From Sanderia malayensis (lineage: Eukaryota; Cnidaria; Scyphozoa; Semaeostomeae; Pelagiidae): a stretch of 64,000 bases of DNA. The stretch spans positions 124,001 through 188,000 of the forward strand of contig RQOL01000502.1 of NCBI GenBank assembly GCA_013076295.1, read 5' to 3'. The notes beneath the pieces were generated by a model. The model was given only the letters and a program-made list of their open reading frames with translations. It was not told the DNA's origin and did not search any database. A program made the translations under genes and the position numbers. This document shows, one piece after another, positions 40,459-51,916 of the stretch (positions are counted from its first letter, which is position 1; every line of letters starts with the position of its first letter).

Positions 40459-43400
40459 CTTGGTTTGCTATAGTATGGTTTGACAAAAAGCGTGGTTTGA
40501 TAGAGTATGTTTTACAAAAAGGGTGGTTTGCTAGAGCATGGTTTGACAACGAGAGTGGATTTTTAGATTACATTTTCACAAAGGGGGTGGTTAGCTAGAG
40601 TCTGATTGGCCAAGGAGGGTGGTTCGCTAGAGTATGGTTTGACAAAGAGGGTGCTTTGCTAGGGTATGGTTTGACAAAAAAGGTGGTTTGCTAGAGTATG
40701 TTTTACAAAGAGGGAGGGTTGCTAGAGCATGGTTTGAAAAAAAGGGTGGTTTGTTATATTATGGTTTGACAAAGAGTGTGGTTTGCTACAGTATGGTTTG
40801 ACAAAGAGGGTGGATTGCTAAAGCATCGTTCGACAAAGAGGTTTGTTTGCTAGAGAATGACTTGACAAAGAGGATTGTTTGCTAGAGCATCGTTCGAGAA
40901 AGAGGGAGGATTTCTAGAGTACGTTTTAACAAAGAGGGTGGTTTGCTAGAGAATGGCCTGACAAAGAGGGTTGTCTGCTAGAGCTTCGTTTGACAAAGAG
41001 GGTGGTTTGCTGGAGTATGTTTTCACAAAGAGGGTGGTTTGCTAGAGTATGCTTTGACAAAAAAAGTCGTTTGCTATAATTAGTTTCACAAAGAGGGTGG
41101 TTTGCTAGAGTATCGTTCTACAAAGAAGGTGGAATGCTCGAGTACGTTTTCATAAAAAGGGTTGTTTGCTATAGTATGGTTTTACAAAGAGGGTGGTTAG
41201 CGTTAGGGTTAGGGTTAGTTTTAGGGTTACGGTTAGGGTTCAGGTTAGGGTTTGGGTGAGGGTTTGGGTTACGGTGAGGATTAGGGTTAGGGTTAGAGTC
41301 TCGATGGCTGGCTATAGTATGGTTTGACAAAGAGAGTGGTTTGATAGTGTATGTTTTACAAAAAGGGTGGCTTGCTAGAGCATGGTTCGACAAAGAGGGT
41401 GGTTTGATAGAGTATGTTTTCACAAAGAATGTTGTTTGCTGGAGTATGTTTTCACAAAGAGGGTGGTTTGCTAGAGTAAGGTTTGACAAAAAGGGTGTTT
41501 TGCTATAAATAGTATCACAAAGAGGGTGGTTTGCTAGAGTATCGTTCTACAAAGAGGGTGGAAGGCTCGAGTGCGTTTTCACAAAGAGGGTTGTTTGCTA
41601 TAGTATGGTTTTACAAAGAGGGTGGTTTGCTAGAGTATTGTTTCACAAAGAGTGTGGTTTGCTATAGTATGGTTTTACAAAGAGGGTGGTTAGGGTTAGG
41701 GTTAGTTTTAGGGTTAGGGTTAGGGTTAAAGTTAGGATTTGGGTGAGGGTTTGGGTTAGGGAGAGGATTAGGGTTAGGGTTAGAGTCTCGTTGGTTTGCT
41801 ATAGTATGGTTTGACAAAAAGCGTGGTTTGATTGAGTATGTTTTACAAAAAGGCTGGTTTGCTAGAGCATGGTTTGACAACGAGGGTGGTTTGCTAGACC
41901 ATGCTTTGACAAAAACGGGCTGTTTGTTTTATTTTGGTTTCGAAAAGTGATTGGTTTGCTACTTTATGGTTTAGCAAACAGGGTGGTTTGCCATAATTAG
42001 TTTGATAAAGACAGTGGTTTGCAAGAGCATCGCTCGACAAAGAGGGTGGAATTTTAGATTACATTTTCACAAACAGGGAGGTTTGCTAGAGTCTGATTGG
42101 ACAAGGAGGGTGGTTCGCTAGAGTATGGTTTGAAAAAGAGGGTGCTTTGCTAGGGTATGGTTTGACAAAAAAGGTGGTTTGCTAGATTATGTTTTACAAA
42201 GAGGGAGGGTTGCTAGAGCATGGTTTGAAAAAAAGGGTGGTTTGTTATATTATGGTTTGACAAAGAGGGTGGCTTGCTAAAGCATCGTTCGACAAAGAGG
42301 TTTGTTTGCTAGAGAATGACTTGACAAAGAGGGCTGTTTGCTAGAGCATCGCTCGACAAAGAGGGTTGTTTGCTGGAGTATGTTTTCACATAGAGGGTGG
42401 TTTGCTAGAGTATGGTTTGACAAAAAGGGTGTTTCGCTAGAATTAGTATCACAAAGAGGGTGGTTTGCTAGAGTATCGTTCTACAAATAGGGTGGAATGC
42501 TCGAGTACGTTTTCACAAAGAGGGTTGTTTCCTATAGTATGATTTTACAAAGAGGGTGGTTTGCTAGAGTATGGTTTGACAAAGAGTGTGGTTTGCTAAA
42601 GTATGGTTTTACAACGAGGGTGGTTAGGGTTAGGGTTAGTTTTAGGGTTAAAGGTAGGATTTGGGTGAGGGTTTGGGTTAGGTTGAGGATTAGGGTTAGG
42701 GTTAGAGTCTCGTTGGTTTGCTATAGTATGGTTTGACAAAGAGTGTGGTTTGATAGAGTATGTTTTACAAAAAGGGTGGTTTGCTAGAGCATGGTTTGAC
42801 AGCGAGGGTGGTTTGCTAGACCATGGTTTGACAAAAACGGGCTGTTTGTTTTAGTTTGGTTTGGAAAAGTGATTGGTTTGCTACATTATGGTTTGGCAAA
42901 CAAGGTGGTTTGCTATAATTAGTTTGATAAAGAGCGTAGTTTGCTAGAGCATCGTTCGACAAAGAGTGTGGAATTCTAGATTACCTTTTCACAAAGAGGG
43001 TGGTTTGCTAGAGGCTGATTGGACAAAGAGGGTGGTGTGCTATAGTATGGTTTGACAAAGGGTGTGGCTTGCTAGAGTATGGTTTAACAAAGAGTGTGGT
43101 TTGCTATAGTATGGTTTGACAAAAAAGGTGGTTTGCTAGAGTATGTTTTACAAAGAGGGAGGGTTGCTAGAGGATGGTTTGAAAAAAAGGGTGGTTTGTT
43201 ATATTATGGTTTGTCAAAGAGGGTGGCTTGCTAAAGCATCGTTGGACAAAGAGGTTTGTTTGCTAGAGAATGAGTTGACAAAGAAGGTTGTCTGCTAGAG
43301 CATCGTTCAACAAAGAGGGTGGTTTGCTGGAGTATGTTTCCACAAAGAGGGTGGTTTGCTACAGTATGCTTTGACAAGAAAAGTGGTTTGCTATAATTAG

Positions 43401-45861
43401 TTTCACAAAGAGGGTTGTTTGCTAGAGTATCGTTCTACAAAGAGGGTGGAATGCTCGAGTACGTTTTCACAAAGAGTGTGGTTTGCTATAGTATGGTTTG
43501 ACAAAGAGGGTGGCTTGCTAAAGCATCGTTCGACAAAGAGGTTTGTTTGCTAGAGAATGACTTGACAAAGAGGGCTGTTTGCTAGATCATTGTTTGACAA
43601 AGAGGGTTGTTTGCTGGAGTATGTTTTCACAGAGATTGTGGTTTGCTAGAATATGGTTTGACAAAAAGGGTGTCTTGCTATAAATGGTATCACAAAGAGG
43701 GTGGTTTGCTAGAGTATCGTTCTACAAAGAGGGTGGAATGCTCGAGCACGTTTTCACAAAGAGGATTGTTTGCTATAGTATGGTTTTACAAAGAGGGTGC
43801 TTTGCTAGGGTATGGTGTGACAAAAAAGGTGGTTTGCTAGATTATGTTTTACAAAGAGGGAGGGTTGCTAGAGCATGGTTTGAAAAAAAGGGTGGTTTGT
43901 TATATTATGGTTTGACAAAGAGGGTGGCTTGCTAAAGCATCGTTCGACAAAGAGGTTTGTTTGCTAGAGAATGACTTGACAAAGAGGGCTGTTTGCTAGA
44001 GCATCGCTCGACAAAGAGGGTTGTTTGCTGGAGTATGTTTTCACATAGAGGGTGGTTTGCTAGAGTATGGTTTGACAAAAAGGGTGTTTCGCTAGAATTA
44101 GTATCACAAAGAGGGTGGTTTGCTAGAGTATCGTTCTACAAATAGGGTGGAATGCTCGAATACGTTTTCACAAAGAGGGTTGTTTGCTATAGTATGATTT
44201 TACAAAGAGGGTGGTTGGCTAGAGTATGGTTTGACAAAGAGTGTGGTTTGCTGTAGTATGGTTTTACAAAGAGGGAGGTTAGGGTTAGGGTTAGTTTTAG
44301 GGTTATGGTTAGGGTTCAGGTTGGGGTTTGGGTGGGGAGGTGGGTTAGGGTGAGGATTAGGGTTAGGGTTAGAGTCTCGATGGTTTGCTATAGTATGGTT
44401 TGACAAAAAAGGTGGTTTGCTAGAGTATGTGTTACAAAGACGGAGGGTTGCTAGAGGATGGTTTGAAAAAAAGGGTGGTTTGTTATATTATGGTTTGTCA
44501 AAGAGGGTGGCTTGCTAAAGCATCGTTGGACAAAGAGGTTTGTTTGCTAGAGAATGAGTTGACAAAGAAGGTTGTTTGCTAGAGCATCGTTCAACAAAGA
44601 GGGTGGTTTGCTGGAGTATGTTTCCACAAAGAGGGTGGTTTGCTACAGTATGCTTTGACAAAAAAAGTGGTTTGCTATAATTAATTTCACAAAGAGGGTT
44701 GTTTGCTAGAGTATCGTTCTACAAAGAGGGTGGAATGCTCGAGTACGTTTTCACAAAGAGTGTGGTTTGCTATAGTATGGTTTTACAAAGAGGGTGGTTA
44801 GGGTAAGGGTTAGTTTTAGGGTTAGGGTTAGGGTTTGGGTGAGGGTTTGGGTTAGGGTGAGGATTAGGGTTAGGGTTAGAGTCTCGATGGCTGGCTAGAG
44901 TATGGTTTGACAAAGAGCGTGGTTTGATAGAGTATGTTTTACAAAAAGGTTGGCATGCTAGAGCATGGTTCGACAAAGAGGATGGTTTGATAGAGTATGT
45001 TTTCACAAGGAGGGTGGTTCGCTAGAGTATGGTTTGACAAAGAAAGGTGGTTTGCTAGGGTATGGTTTGACAAAAAAGGTGGTTTGCTAGAGTATGTTTT
45101 ACAAAGAGGGTGGTTTGCTAGAGCATGGTTTGAAAAAAAGGGTGGTTAGCTATTTTATGGTTTGACAAAGAGTGCTGTTTGCTATAGTATGGTTTGACAA
45201 AGAGGGTGGCTTGCTAAAGCATCGTTCGACAAAGAGGTTTGTTTGCTAGAGAATGACTTGACAAAGAGGGCTGTTTGCTAGATCATTGTTTGACAAAGAG
45301 GGTTGTTTGCTTGAGTATGTTTTCACAAAGATTGTGGTTTGCTAGAGTATGGTTTGACAAAAAGGGTGTCTTGCTATAAATGGTATCACAAAGAGGGTGG
45401 TTTGCTAGAGTATCGTTCTACAAACAGGGTGGAATGCTCGAGTACGTTTTCACAAAGAGGATTGTTTGCTATAGTATGGTTTTACAAAGAGGGTGGTTAG
45501 GGTTAGGGTTAGTTTTAGGGTTAGGGTTAATTTTAGGGTTAAAGTTAGGGTTTGGGTGAGGGTTGGGGTTAGGTTGAGGATTAGGGTTAGGGTTAGAGTC
45601 TCGTTGGTTTGCTATAGTATGGTTTGACAAAGAGCGTGGTTTGAAAGAGTATGTTTTACAAAAGGGTGGTTTGCTAGAGCATGGTTTGACAAAGAGGGTG
45701 GAATTCTAGATTACGTTTTCACAAAGAAGGTGGTTTGCTAGAGTCTGATTGGACAAAGAGAGTGGTGTGCTATAGTATGGTTTGACAAAGAGTGTGGTTT
45801 GCTAGAGTATGGTTTGACAAAGAGTGTGGTTTGCTTTAGTATGGTTTTGCAAAGAGGGTGG

Positions 45862-45950
45862 TTGGGGTTAGGGCTAGTATTAGGGTTAGGGTTATGGTTA
45901 GGGTTAGGGTTAGGTTTAGGGTTAGGGTTAGGGTTAGGGTTAGAGTCTCC
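45862..45950 (+). repeat. Least degenerate TTAGGG tract (copy 2)
   Basis: It is the 5.49-kb duplicate of the tract at 40,371, with the same order of variant units and the same GAGTCTCC end. Confidence 0.75.
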
Positions 45951-48900
45951 TTGGTTTGCTATAGTATGGTTTGACAAAAAGCGTGGTTTGATAGAGTATG
46001 TTTTACAAAAGGGTGGTTTGCTAGAGCATGGTTTGACAACGAGAGTGGATTTTTAGATTACATTTTCACAAAGGGGGTGGTTAGCTAGAGTCTGATTGGA
46101 CAAGAAGGGTGGTTCGCTAGAGTATGGTTTGGCAAAGAGGGTGCTTTGCTAGGGTATGGTTTGACAAAAAAGGTGGTTTGCTAGTGTATGTTTTACAAAG
46201 AGGGAGGGTTGCTAGAGCATGGTTTGAAAAAAAGGGTGGTTTGTTATATTATGGTTTGACAAAGAGTGTGGTTTGCTACAGTATTGTTTGCCAAAGAGGG
46301 TGGATTGCTAAAGCATCGTTCGACAAAGAGGTTTGTTTGCTAGAGAATGACTTGACAAAAAGGATTGTTTGCTAGAGCATCGTTCGAGAAAGAGGGAGGA
46401 TTTCTAGAGTACGTTTTAACAAAGAGGGTGGTTTGCTAGAGAATGGCCTGACAAAGAGGGTTGTCTGCTAGAGCATCGTTCGACAAAGAGGCTGGTTTGC
46501 TGGAGTATGTTTTCACAAAGAGGGTGGTTTGCTAGAGTATGCTTTGACAAAAAAAGTGGTTTGCTATAATTAGTTTCACAAAGAGGGTGGTTTGCTAGAG
46601 TATCGTTCTACAAAGAAGGTGGAATGCTCGAGTACGTTTTCATAAAGAGGGTTGTTTGCTATAGTATGGTTTTACAAAGAAGGTGGTTTGCTAGAGTATG
46701 GTTTGACAAAGAGTGTGGTTTGCTATAGTATGGTTTTACAAAGAGGGTGGTTAGCGTTAGGGTTAGGGTTAGTTTTAGGGTTACGGTTAGGGTTCAGGTT
46801 AGGGTTTGGGTGAGGGTTTGTCTTACGGTGAGGATTAGGGTTAGGGTTAGAGTCTCGATGGCTGGCTATAGTATGGTTTGACAAAGAGAGTGGTTTGATA
46901 GAGTATGTTTTACAAAAAAGGTGGCTTGCTAGAGCATGGTTCGACAAAGAGGGTGGTTTGATAGAGTATGTTTTCACAAAGAATGTTGTTTGCTGGAGTA
47001 TGTTTTCACAAAGAGGGTGGTTTGCTAGAGTAAGATTTGACAAAAAGGGTGTTTTGCTATAAATAGTATCACAAAAGGGTGGTTTGCTAGAGTATCGTTC
47101 TACAAAGAGGGTGGAATGCTCGAGTGCGTTTTCACAAAGAGGGTTGTTTGCTATAGTATGGTTTTACAAAGAGGGTGGTTTGCTAGAGTATTGTTTCACA
47201 AAGAGTGTGGTTTGCTATAGTATGGTTTTACAAAGAGGGTGGTTAGGGTTAGGGTTAGTTTTAGGGTTAGGGTTAGGGTTAAAGTTAGGATTTGGGTGAG
47301 GGTTTGGGTTAGGGTGAAGATTAGGGTTAGGGTTAGAGTCTCGTTGGTTTGCTATAGTATGGTTTGACAAAAAGCGTGGTTTGATTGAGTATGTTTTACA
47401 AAAAGGCTGGTTTGCTAGAGCATGGTTTGACAACGAGGGTGGTTTGCTAGACCATGCTTTGACAAAAACGGGCTGTTTGTTTTATTTTGGTTTGGAAAAG
47501 TGATTGGTTTGCTACTTTATGGTTTAGCAAATAGGGTGGTTTGCCATAATTAGTTTGATAAAGACAGTGGTGTGCAAGAGCATCGCTCGACAAAGAGGGT
47601 GGAATTTTAGATTACATTTTCACAAACAGGGAGGTTTGCTAGAGTCTGATTGGACAAGGAGGGTGGTTCGCTAGAGTATGGTTTGAAAAAGAGGGTGCTT
47701 TGCTAGGGTATGGTTTGACAAAAAAGGTGGTTTGCTAGATTATGTTTTACAAAGAGGGAGGGTTGCTAGAGCATGGTTTGAAAAAAAGGGTGGTTTGTTA
47801 TATTATGGTTTGACAAAGAGGGTGGCTTGCTAAAGCATCGTTCGACAAAGAGGTTTGTTTGCTAGAGAATGACTTGACAAAGAGGGCTGTTTGCTAGAGC
47901 ATCGCTCGACAAAGAGGGTTGTTTGCTGGAGTATGTTTTCACATAGAGGGTGGTTTGCTAGAGTATCGTTCTACAAATAGGGTGGAATGCTCGAGTACGT
48001 TTTCACAAAGAGGGTTGTTTGCTATAGTATGATTTTACAAAGAGGGTGGTTTGCTAGAGTATGGTTTGACAAAGAGTGTGGTTTGCTATAGTATGGTTTT
48101 ACAAAGAGGGTGGTTAGTGTTAGGGTTAGTTTTAGGGTTAAAGGTAGATTTTGGGTGAGGGTTTGGGTTAGGTTGAGGATTAGGGTTAGGGTTAGCGTCT
48201 CGTTGGTTTGCTATAGTATGGTTTGACAAAGAGTGTGGTTTGATAGAGTATGTTTTACAAAAAGGGTGGTTTGCTAGAGCATGGTTTGACAACGAGGGTG
48301 GTTTGCTAGACCATGGTTTGACAAAAACGGGCTGTTTGTTTTAGTTTGGTTTGGAAAAGTGATTGGTTTGCTACATTATGGTTTGGCAAACAAGGTGGTT
48401 TGCTATAATTAGTTTGATAAAGAGCGTAGTTTGCTAGAGCATCGTTCGACAAAGAGTGTGGAATTCTAGATTACCTTTTCACAAAGAGGGTGGTTTGCTA
48501 GAGGCTGATTGGACAAAGAGGGTGGTGTGCTATAGTATGGTTTGACAAAGGGTGTGGTTTGCTAGAGTATGGTTTAACAAAGAGTGTGGTTTGCTTTAGT
48601 ATGGTTTTACAAAGAGGGTGGTTAGGTTTAGGGTTAGTTTTAGGGTTAGGGCCAGGGTTAGAGTCTCGTTGGTTTGCTATAGTATGGTTTGACAAAAAAG
48701 GTGGTTTGCTAGAGTATGTTTTACAAAGAGGGAGGGTTGCTAGAGGATGGTTTGAAAAAAAGGGTGGTTTGTTATATTATGGTTTGTCAAAGAGGGTGGC
48801 TTGCTAAAGCATCGTTGGACAAAGAGGTTTGTTTGCTAGAGAATGAGTTGACAAAGAAGGTTGTCTGCTAGAGCATCGTTCAACAAAGAGGGTGGTTTGC

Positions 48901-50974
48901 TGGAGTATGTTTCCACAAAGCGGGTGGTTTGCTACAGTATGCTTTGACAAAAAAAGTGGTTTGCTATAATTAGTTTCACAAAGAGGGTTGTTTGCTAGAG
49001 TATTGTTCTACAAAGAGGGTGGAATGCTCGAGTACGTTTTCACAAAGAGTGTGGTTTGCTATAGTATGGTTTGACAAAGAGGGTGGCTTGCTAAAGCATC
49101 GTTCGACAAAGAGGTTTGTTTGCTAGAGAATGCCTTGACAAAGAGGGCTGTTTGCTAGATCATTGTTTGACAAAGAGGGTTGTTTGCTGGAGTATGTTTT
49201 CACAGAGATTGTGGTTTGCTAGAGTATGGTTTGACAAAAAGGGTGTCTTGCTATAAATGGTATCACAAAGAGGGTGGTTTGCTAGAGTATCGTTCTACAA
49301 AGAGGGTGGAATGCTCGAGTACGTCTTCACAAAGAGGATTGTTTGCTATAGTATGGTTTTACAAAGAGGGTGGTTCGCTAGAATATGGTTTGACAAAGAA
49401 TGTGGTTTGCTAAAGTATGGTTTTACAAAGAGGGTGGTTAGGGTTAGGGTTAGTTTTAGGGTTAGGGTTAATTTTAGGGTTAAAGTTAGGCTTTGGGTGA
49501 GGGTTTGGGTTAGGTTGAGGATTAGGGTTAGGGTTAGGGTCTCGTTGGTTTGCTATAGTATGGTTTGACAAAGAGCGTGGTTTGAAAGAGTATGTTTTAC
49601 AAACGGGTGGTTTGCTAGAGCATGGTTTGACAAAGAGGGTGGAATTCTAGATTACGTTTTCACAAAGAAGGTGGTTTGCTAGAGTCTGATTGGACAAAGA
49701 GAGTGGTGTGCTATAGTATGGTTTGACAAAGAGTGTGGTTTGCTAGAGTATGGTTTGACAAAGAGTGTGGTTTGCTTTAGTATGGTTTTGCAAACAGGCT
49801 GGTTAGGGTTAGGGTTAGTATTAGGGTTAGGGCTAAGGTTAAAGTTAGGGTTTGGGTGAAGGTTTGGGTTAGGGTGAGGATTAGGGTTAGAGACTCGTTG
49901 GTTTGCTATAGTATGGTTTGACAAAGAGCGTAGTTTGATACAGTATGTTTTACAAAAAGGGTGGTGTGTTAGAGCATGGTTTGACAACGAGGGTAATTTG
50001 CTAGACCATGGTTTGACAAAAACGGGCTGTTTGCTTTAGTTTGGTTTGGAAAAGTGGTTGGTTTCCTAGAGTATGGCTTGGCAAACAGGGTGGTTTGCCA
50101 TAATTAGTTTGATAAAGAGCGTGGTTTGCTAGAGCATCGCTCGAAAAAGAGGGTTGAATTCTAGAGTACGTTTTCACAAAGATGGTGGTTTGCTAGCGTC
50201 TGATTGGACAAAGAGCGTGGTTTGTTATAGTATGGCTTGACAAAGAGTGTGCTTTGTTAGGCTATGGTTTGACAAAGAGGGTGCTTTGCTAGGGTATGGT
50301 TTGACAAAAAAGGTGGCTGGTAGAGTATGTTTTACAAAGAGGGAGGGGTGCTAGAGCATTGTTTGAAAAAAGGGTGGTTTGTTATATTATGGTTTGACAC
50401 AGAGTGTGGTTTGCTACAGTATGGTTTGACAAAGAGGGTGGCTTGCTAAAGCATCGTTCGACAAAGAGGTTTGTTTGCTAGAGAATGACTTGACAAAGAG
50501 GGTTGTTTGCTAGAGCATCGTTCGACAAAGAGGGTGGTTTGCTGGAGTATCTTTTCAGAAAGAGGGTGGTTTGCTAGAGTATGCTTTGACAAAAAAAGTG
50601 GTTTGCTATAACTTGTTTCACAAAGAGGGTGGTTTGCTAGAGTATCGTTCTACAAAGAGGGTGGAATGCTCGAGTACGTTTCTACAAAGAGGGTTGTTTG
50701 CTATAGTATGGTTTTACAAAGAAGGTGGTTTGCTAGAGTATGGTTTGACAAAGAGTGTGGCTTGCAATAGTATGGTTTTACAAAGAGGGTGGTTAGGGTT
50801 AGGCTTAGTTTTAGGGTTAGGGTTAGGGTTAGGGTTCAGGTTAGGGTTCAGGTTAGGGTTTGGGTGAGGGTTTGGGTTAGGATGAGGATTAGGGTTAGGG
50901 TTAGAGTCTCGATGGCTGGCTAGAGTATGGTTTGACAAAGAGCGTGGTTTGATAGAGTATGTTTTCACGAAGAG

Positions 50975-51010
50975 GGTGGTTGGCAGAGGGCATAGGGTTT
51001 TTCCAGAAGC
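50975..51010. other. Junction of satellite with AT-rich unique DNA
   Basis: The last recognisable monomer reads cacgaagagggtggttggc. The sequence then passes through a short G-rich stretch (agagggcatagggtttttcc) and becomes A-rich single-copy sequence. No target-site duplication or terminal repeat of the virus-like segment can be recognised at this border. Confidence 0.7.
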
Positions 51011-51055
51011 GTAAGATTATTTTAAAGAAAAAAACATTTTCATACGAATTGAAAG

Positions 51056-51063
51056 TATATAAA
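51056..51063 (+). promoter_or_regulatory. TATA box
   Basis: TATATAAA lies 49 bp upstream of the ATG at 51,112 in A-rich DNA, at suitable spacing for a eukaryotic RNA polymerase II core promoter with a short leader. Confidence 0.55.
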
Positions 51064-51111
51064 CCAGAAAAAGAGTGTAAAATGTAAAAGGAAAAGAAAA
51101 ACGAGGTAAAA

Positions 51112-51842
51112 ATGGATATTGAATATGATAAAGCGGATACTCCAGAAGAGAGAGTAGAGAAAATATTTAAGAAAACAGCCGCAGCAATCAGAGAGTTATT
51201 GAGTCAGAATGAAAGATTTATAGAGTATGTTTGTGAAATAAATGCAGATACACGGGAAAATCTATGTAAACTCTATGATTTAAAGAAAGACTTTCAAAAG
51301 CATGGTTTTGACTGTAATTTTGAAGAACAAATGCATAACATAATAGATGAAATCGGAAATTGTTTTAAACGATTCCGAGCTGCAAATGTTGTGGACTATA
51401 TCTACAATGGAGAATGAAATATCGGATTTGAAAAGTCCTTTTATATATTTGAAAACATGTCGATCCTATTCAAGTTGGATAGATGTAGAAATGATAAAAG
51501 AAGCACATTCATATTTCATGGAAACAGAAAATGCGTCGATGTTTTCAAAAAATGTAGATGTAGTAAATATAAAGGGCAAATATATAAATATTGTCATCCA
51601 GATAGAATTGAAAGAGAGATGAAAAATTGATTTTGAAGAAGCGTAATTTGAGTGCGTGGGAATTTATAGCCCGGTTTTTATGGATTCATCCGTTTGCGGA
51701 TGGAAATGGGAGAGTTGCTAAATTATTGTATTATCATTTGACGAATGAAATAAAAATATGGACGAATCAACAAGAATTTATTGAGAGATGTATAAATTTA
51801 CAAAGAGAAATGCGAGAAGAGGAAATGTTAATGATTGAATAA
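51112..51842 (+). pseudogene. Fic-domain protein gene, split over reading frames
   Basis: Fic proteins transfer AMP or related groups from nucleotides to target proteins. The hallmark is clear in the last segment (51,627-51,842): HPFADGNGRVAK, matching HxFx(D/E)GNGRxxR except that the final Arg is Lys. Upstream are an opening ORF (51,112-51,417, 101 residues, ATG after a TATA box, helical, charged) and a second-frame ORF (51,347-51,622) ending in a region like that preceding the Fic motif. Within its end a third frame shows a CHPDRIEREMKN stretch (about 51,589-51,630), typical of the segment before the motif. So the frame changes near 51,350-51,417, in an A-run near 51,550, and in an A-run near 51,622. 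Together they match one Fic protein of about 240 residues. AATAAA (51,838-51,843) overlaps the stop. Decay, assembly indels or small introns are all possible. Fic identity is sure; the gene's integrity is not. Confidence 0.75.
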
Positions 51843-51843
51843 A
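51838..51843 (+). terminator. Poly(A) signal overlapping stop codon
   Basis: AATAAA overlaps the TAA stop of the Fic segment. The same arrangement recurs at 59,551, 59,820 and 61,022, and AATAAA lies 3 nt after the stop at 55,638. Confidence 0.5.
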
Positions 51844-51916
51844 AATTGATGTGTTTTGTAAAAAAAAGATGAATAAAACGCTTAAAAGAAATAACTAGAT
51901 ATGTGTGAACAAAAAA

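Larger units (their letters stand above)
39256..50220 (+). repeat. 5.5-kb tandem duplication
   Basis: Landmarks at 39,279, 40,247, 41,113, 41,531 and 43,607 recur at 44,770, 45,738, 46,603, 47,084 and 49,180. The offset grows from 5,490 to 5,573 bp, so the second copy has gained about 80 bp internally. The copies run roughly 39,256-44,735 and 44,736-50,220. Confidence 0.8.
149..50911 (+). repeat. Family of 82 interstitial TTAGGG-like modules
   Basis: Each module starts after a monomer ending in caaagagggtgg. It runs through degenerate TTAGGG units (TTTTAGGG, TTACGG, TTAAGG, TTTGGG, GTGAGG, GATTAGGG) and ends with GAGTCTCG or GAGTCTCC. Starts read by eye: 149, 642, 1039, 1561, 2269, 2719, 3271, 3853, 4653, 5208, 5883, 6389, 7802, 8125, 8733, 9319, 9845, 10358, 11283, 11766, 12318, 13167, 13660, 14153, 14653, 15134, 15459, 16069, 16492, 16974, 17299, 17908, 18777, 19252, 19574, 20183, 20831, 21701, 22183, 23559, 24052, 24545, 25014, 25337, 25948, 26819, 27327, 27809, 28131, 28745, 29622, 30125, 30607, 30930, 31539, 32437, 32917, 34288, 34781, 35274, 35775, 36385, 37319, 37827, 38437, 39307, 40007, 40371, 41197, 41689, 42623, 44279, 44798, 45497, 45862, 46751, 47243, 48113, 48622, 49438, 49803, 50793. 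Most are 85-110 bp. All have the G-rich strand on +. The shared variant order means they were amplified with the surrounding satellite and not added separately by telomerase. Confidence 0.9.
1..50985. repeat. Giant 32-bp satellite field with interspersed telomere-like modules
   Basis: The whole interval is built from a degenerate monomer of about 32 bp (recurring pieces: ggtttgctagagtatgg, tttgacaaagagggtgg). Variants occupy recognisable positions, such as a tcgttctacaaag version followed by gtggaatgctcgagtacg, and a gacaaaaacgggctgtttg version. Because 32 is not a multiple of 3, each monomer changes frame, which argues against coding. 32 bp is close to three helical turns. Degenerate TTAGGG tracts interrupt the monomers, and nested larger repeats (0.5 to 13 kb) are listed separately. 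No transposon, RNA gene or unique DNA is visible inside. The left end lies outside the window. The right end is at about 50,985, where the sequence becomes AT-rich unique DNA. Subtelomeric or pericentromeric placement is possible but not shown. Confidence 0.95.

Noticed and set aside
3144..50867. Plus-strand ORFs rich in Val-Arg or Leu-Gly
   Set aside because: Same cause: TTAGGG-like DNA read in other frames gives VRVRV or LGLGL.
121..50968. Dozens of 60-170-residue minus-strand ORFs with Asn-Pro dipeptide repeats and SNHALANHPFCKTYSIKP-type phrases
   Set aside because: They are translations of the CCCTAA strand and the 32-bp monomer. They start and stop with the repeat, occur in every copy and have no domain. 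A monomer not divisible by 3 would not keep a coding frame.
1..50985. CRISPR array
   Set aside because: The repeats are contiguous and degenerate with no unique spacers, and the context is eukaryotic.
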